Below are positions 7,093 to 9,212 of a stretch of 9,212 bases of DNA, piece after piece. A model generated the notes under the pieces. The model worked only from the letters and a program-made list of their open reading frames with translations. It did not search any database and was not told the DNA's origin. The position numbers and the translations under genes are program-made. How positions within the stretch are numbered: the stretch's first letter is position 1; the number at the start of each line of letters is the position of its first letter. The stretch is from the NCBI GenBank assembly GCA_964623915.1, contig CAZUVQ010000075.1, positions 1 to 9,212 of the forward strand, in the 5' to 3' direction. This DNA is from CAZUVQ01 sp964623915. Lineage in GTDB: Bacteria > Bacillota > Clostridia > UMGS1883 > UMGS1540.

Positions 7093-7236
7093 TACCACTA
7101 TTTTTTTGCTGTTTCATACCACCATTTTTTCCATACCACCATTTTTGCAGGTGTGAAAAGTATCTTTTAAATATTTAGTTACGATAGCCTCTTTAAAATA
7201 TACCACTACAAAATACCACCACTACAATTATACCAC
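7093..7236 (-). repeat. Six TACCAC repeats: probable arm-type integrase-binding sites
   Basis: TACCAC occurs at 7093, 7117, 7134, 7201, 7214 and 7231, in two groups of three separated by 61 bp. Five of six are ATACCAC and most read on as [CT]A. Within the left group CATACCACCATTTTT (7115-7129) repeats exactly at 7132-7146, a 17-bp period. All copies face the same way (GTGGTA on the int strand). Short direct repeats between the core site and int are where the N-terminal domain of lambda- or Tn916-type integrases binds; that function is inferred. The last copy lies in the final codons of int. Confidence 0.6.
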
Positions 7237-8604
7237 TTTTAAAAGAGATAAATTGTTCTTTACAAACTCACTCGGATTGGTACAATCAAGATTTTGTTTA
7301 TCTGCATGTTCAAGGAATAACTTCATAGCTTCCTTATCAATGACAACCGTTACATTTTCATTTTCAGAATTTTTATTGCTGACCGATTCTGCCGCTTTAA
7401 ATTCATTATTGTTTTCTAATAAAGCGATTGTAGCCTTTTTCTTTTTATCATGCGTATGTAAATAAATAAGTGATGTTTGTTCATCTGAATGCCCTAATAA
7501 TGAAGCAAGGCTTTTTAAATCTCCACCTCTTTCAATGATGTTCATCGCAAAAGTATGTCTGAGTGCATGGAAATTTGTCTTTGATATACCTGCTCTTTCA
7601 ACATGACGGTAAAATACATCTTCATAAGTTCGTGGGTCAAGAGGGTTGCCCACTTCATTAAACAATAAAAAGTTATGCTTATTAAAGGACTTGCCAAATT
7701 GCTTCTTATAAGCCTTCCCCAGTTCTAAAAGTCTTTCCACTGCACTCCTTACTTCGCTCGTCATAGCAATCGTTCTTTTACCACTTTCGGTTTTTACATC
7801 ACCTAATACAATTACTGTCTTGCTATCAGGTGCTGTTCCTGTGTCAATTATTATTGCGTCTTTGAGAACGCCACTTTCCGGTCTTTTTCTTCGCGCAAGT
7901 GTCTTTTCTATCTTTAATATGTTTTCATTTAGATTAATAAGCTGTGTTCTCATTCCTAATAATTCACCTAATCGGACACCCGTACCGAGTGCGATAATAA
8001 TACCAAGTGCCTGCATTTCACCAAAGGTATAAACTGCTTTCGTCAATGCTTCTTGCTCAGAGGCAGATAAAAATCTCATTTCCGGTCTTTTTTGCTTTGG
8101 CAATTTCACATACACAAGCGGATTTTTCTTGATAAGCTCATTTTCTACCGCTTGCTCTAAGGCACTGTTTAGCATATTGCGAATATTTTTCAGATACTTT
8201 GGAGATAAACCGCCCTTTCCATCAAGCCTCCCACTTTCATATTTTTGATTGAAAAAGCGCTGAAGCATATCGCATTTTAGCCTTTTTAGTTGGCATTTAC
8301 TTATATCATGGGGTAAAAAGTGTTTGTTGATATAATCTCCGTAAGTATCATATGTTGCGGTCTTAATAACAGGGTAAGCAAATTCCTCTCGCCATTTTAC
8401 TAACCAATCCCCCAAGGTATCCTTGCTCTGCTCAATATGCTCGCCCTCTAAGATTTCCGCAATAATTTTGTTCAGGCGTATCCGCACATCTGTTTCAGCT
8501 TTTCCATATATGCTTTTACGCTTGCCTTTTAGATAGTACATACCTTCCCAAGTACCGTTTGCCCGCTGCCTGATTGTTCCTGTTCCGTTTGATTTTTTTG
8601 CCAT
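7228..8604 (-). CDS. int: Tyrosine recombinase / integrase of the element
   Basis: From ATG 8604 the product has 458 residues. The N-terminus (GTGTIRQRANGTWEG, then YLKGKRKSIYGK) looks like the small beta-sheet arm-binding domain of Tn916-type integrases. A SAM-like core-binding domain spans about 62-165, and the catalytic domain about 176-395. All catalytic positions are seen: Arg211 in GVRLGELLG, Lys271 in VKTESGKR, His346 and Arg349 in HALRHTF, His372 in LLGHS and nucleophile Tyr381 in LIYLH. It should integrate and excise the element by a covalent 3'-phosphotyrosine intermediate. After Tyr381 about 77 residues remain, longer than usual, with a charged C-terminal segment. GAAAGG (8617-8622) lies 12 nt before ATG 8604; ATG 8616 is in frame but directly abuts that site, so 8604 (MAKKSNGTGTI) is preferred. 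Promoter and leader are listed separately. Confidence 0.95.
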   Translation of the reverse strand: MAKKSNGTGTIRQRANGTWEGMYYLKGKRKSIYGKAETDVRIRLNKIIAEILEGEHIEQSKDTLGDWLVKWREEFAYPVIKTATYDTYGDYINKHFLPHDISKCQLKRLKCDMLQRFFNQKYESGRLDGKGGLSPKYLKNIRNMLNSALEQAVENELIKKNPLVYVKLPKQKRPEMRFLSASEQEALTKAVYTFGEMQALGIIIALGTGVRLGELLGMRTQLINLNENILKIEKTLARRKRPESGVLKDAIIIDTGTAPDSKTVIVLGDVKTESGKRTIAMTSEVRSAVERLLELGKAYKKQFGKSFNKHNFLLFNEVGNPLDPRTYEDVFYRHVERAGISKTNFHALRHTFAMNIIERGGDLKSLASLLGHSDEQTSLIYLHTHDKKKKATIALLENNNEFKAAESVSNKNSENENVTVVIDKEAMKLFLEHADKQNLDCTNPSEFVKNNLSLLKVV

Positions 8605-8697
8605 ATTATTCAACATCCTTTCAAGATTTAAAATATTGAATAATACGAAAATTTCTTGAATATTCAGTTTTCAAGGTGCAAAAGGGATTGTCCTCCC
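8604..8697 (-). promoter_or_regulatory. int mRNA leader with competing hairpins around the ribosome binding site
   Basis: Read on the minus strand, the leader has AGGGA/TCCCT near its 5' end (8697-8693 with 8686-8682). CTTGAA (8675-8670) can pair with TTCAAG (8660-8655), and that TTCAAG can instead pair with CTTGAA (8625-8620), which overlaps the Shine-Dalgarno GAAAGG (8622-8617). Separately, TATTATTCAA (8645-8636) can pair with TTGAATAATA (8613-8604), which enters the ATG. These pairings exclude one another in part, so translation of int may be switched. Function is inferred. Confidence 0.45.
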
Positions 8698-8704
8698 TAT
8701 ATGT

Positions 8705-8733
8705 AGTATATAGATTTATTAAATATTAGTCAA
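8705..8733 (-). promoter_or_regulatory. Promoter of the integrase gene
   Basis: On the minus strand TTGACT (8733-8728, 5 of 6) and TATACT (8710-8705, 5 of 6) are 17 bp apart, a near-consensus sigma-A promoter starting about 8698. It lies between xis and int, so int can be expressed without the upstream genes, with a leader of about 95 nt. Confidence 0.8.
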
Positions 8734-8745
8734 AAAATTTTCGGA

Positions 8746-8976
8746 TTATTTCAATTCGGAAGCGGTAACACAATTTTCGTTATACCAATTAATAAATCCA
8801 GCCTTCGGGACAATTACCAATCTTCGCCCCGGAGTTTTCAGACGTGGGAAACTATTAGAGTTGGCTATATTATAAGCTGTTGATTTACTTACTCCCAAAA
8901 ATAAAGCTATATCCTTTACACTCATATTTTCCGGCAAACCATCAAACTTTGTTCCTATATCCTTTTCTGTGGTCAT
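8746..8976 (-). CDS. xis: Excisionase-type helix-turn-helix protein
   Basis: The product has 76 residues. Residues 19-42 (MSVKDIALFLGVSKSTAYNI) form a winged-helix/MerR-like HTH of the excisionase family, followed by the wing (RLKTPGRRLVIVPKAGFINWY). Such proteins bind and bend the attachment arm DNA, favouring excision by the integrase, and may also regulate it; this is inferred from family, size and the position upstream of int. GGAGG (8984-8988) lies 7 nt before the ATG. The start overlaps the stop of the Cys-rich gene as ATGA (8976-8973), so the two are translationally coupled. The int promoter begins 12 bp after its stop. A plain regulator of the element is the alternative. Confidence 0.82.
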   Translation of the reverse strand: MTTEKDIGTKFDGLPENMSVKDIALFLGVSKSTAYNIANSNSFPRLKTPGRRLVIVPKAGFINWYNENCVTASELK

Positions 8977-9152
8977 AAAACATCCTCCATTCGTTTTTCA
9001 AAATTTTGCTCGAACATGGCACAAGCGTTGCCAGTATGACACGCAAGATAAGGGCAAAAAGAACTGCGCCTATCTAAAAGATAAGTTTCCAGCCCTGTTT
9101 TACAGTTAGGGCATAATTGATTTTGTTTTTCTGCTAAGGTTTTACTTTCCAT
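8973..9152 (-). CDS. Small Cys-rich, zinc-ribbon-like protein of unknown function
   Basis: From ATG 9152 the product has 59 residues. It shows C-P-x-C (Cys14, Cys17), then after 15 residues Cys33-x4-Cys38-His39-x4-Cys44 in FCPYLACHTGNAC, which could form one zinc site. No family is recognised with confidence. AAAGGGG (9160-9166) lies 7 nt before ATG 9152, which favours it over an in-frame TTG at 9170 (65 residues) that lies upstream of this site. It ends in ATGA overlap with xis, and the pair is probably one transcript whose promoter lies near or beyond the window edge. Coupling to xis suggests a role in the element's control, but that is inference from position only. Confidence 0.7.
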   Translation of the reverse strand: MESKTLAEKQNQLCPNCKTGLETYLLDRRSSFCPYLACHTGNACAMFEQNFEKRMEDVL

Positions 9153-9166
9153 ATGATAACCCCTTT

Positions 9167-9212
9167 CCAATCATAATTTTTTGGCATTAGAAATAAGCAG
9201 AAAAAAACACTC
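9167..9212. other. Right-edge sequence, no feature assigned
   Basis: This A/T-rich stretch upstream of the Cys-rich gene continues into the unseen part of the element. No convincing promoter hexamer pair is visible within the 46 bases. Confidence 0.3.

Larger units (their letters stand above)
7046..9212 (-). mobile_element. Int-proximal end of an integrative element at tRNA-fMet (right end not in window)
   Basis: Directly downstream of the tRNA lie clustered short repeats, a complete tyrosine recombinase, an excisionase-type HTH gene and a small Cys-rich gene, all on the minus strand and leading away from the tRNA. This order (tRNA, arm sites, int, xis) is standard for integrative conjugative or mobilisable elements and prophages of Firmicutes. 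No conjugation, replication or phage structural gene is in view, so the class of element is not determined. The left boundary is set at the tRNA CCA only by convention. Confidence 0.75.

Noticed and set aside
7093..7236. TACCAC repeats as a small CRISPR array
   Set aside because: The repeat is only 6-9 bp with irregular 13-67 bp spacing and no cas genes; position next to int fits arm sites better.
7779..7784. A further TACCAC inside int
   Set aside because: A lone hexamer 543 bp from the cluster within coding sequence, expected by chance.
7253..8032. Plus-strand open frames of about 70 codons opposite int
   Set aside because: They are antisense to a gene with all catalytic motifs and show no ribosome site or protein-like features.

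Overview
The window looks like a low-GC Firmicutes chromosome, most likely a member of the Clostridia. This is inferred from A+T-rich DNA, AGGAGG-type ribosome binding sites with several TTG starts, a TagO/WecA plus WecB pair, a DivIVA-like coiled-coil protein, LysM and M23 wall proteins, and a Tn916-style tyrosine integrase module. The sequence alone cannot place genus or species.

Layout. Positions 1-225 hold the 3' end of a LysM-repeat protein, followed by an intrinsic terminator. A tight plus-strand run from 364 to 5204 encodes a class I/II aminotransferase, TrpS, a polyprenyl-phosphate sugar-1-phosphate transferase (WecA/TagO type), a non-hydrolysing UDP-GlcNAc 2-epimerase (WecB/MnaA) and a short DivIVA-like coiled-coil protein. 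Gaps are 14-24 bp or genes overlap, and a strong terminator at 5220-5252 closes the run. A separate gene (5352-6563) encodes a membrane-anchored G5-like/M23 peptidase.

Positions 6564-6820 have no gene but end in a strong extended -10 promoter. It drives an unusual cluster of three tandem copies of an initiator tRNA gene. Only the third (6969-7045) is a complete tRNA-fMet(CAT). The first two keep the 5' half, through the anticodon loop, at 36-38 of 40 positions, and then lose tRNA structure. The second has instead gained an exact 13-bp hairpin. A terminator follows 2 bp after the CCA end of the real tRNA.

From about 7046 to the end lies the int-proximal end of an integrative element inserted next to the tRNA: a 144-bp stretch with six TACCAC repeats (probable arm-type integrase sites), then, on the minus strand, a full tyrosine recombinase, an excisionase-type HTH protein and a Cys-rich small protein overlapping it by ATGA. 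The int gene has its own near-consensus promoter and a roughly 95-nt leader with competing hairpins around its ribosome binding site. The element continues beyond the right edge, so its cargo and far attachment site are not visible.

How the parts fit: the left 6.5 kb is core housekeeping and cell-envelope chromosome. WecA and WecB together would supply lipid-linked GlcNAc and UDP-ManNAc for a wall polymer, and the DivIVA-like and M23 proteins plausibly act at the envelope. The right 2.2 kb is accessory DNA using the fMet tRNA locus as its landing site. The most unusual material is the tRNA-half array and the int leader.
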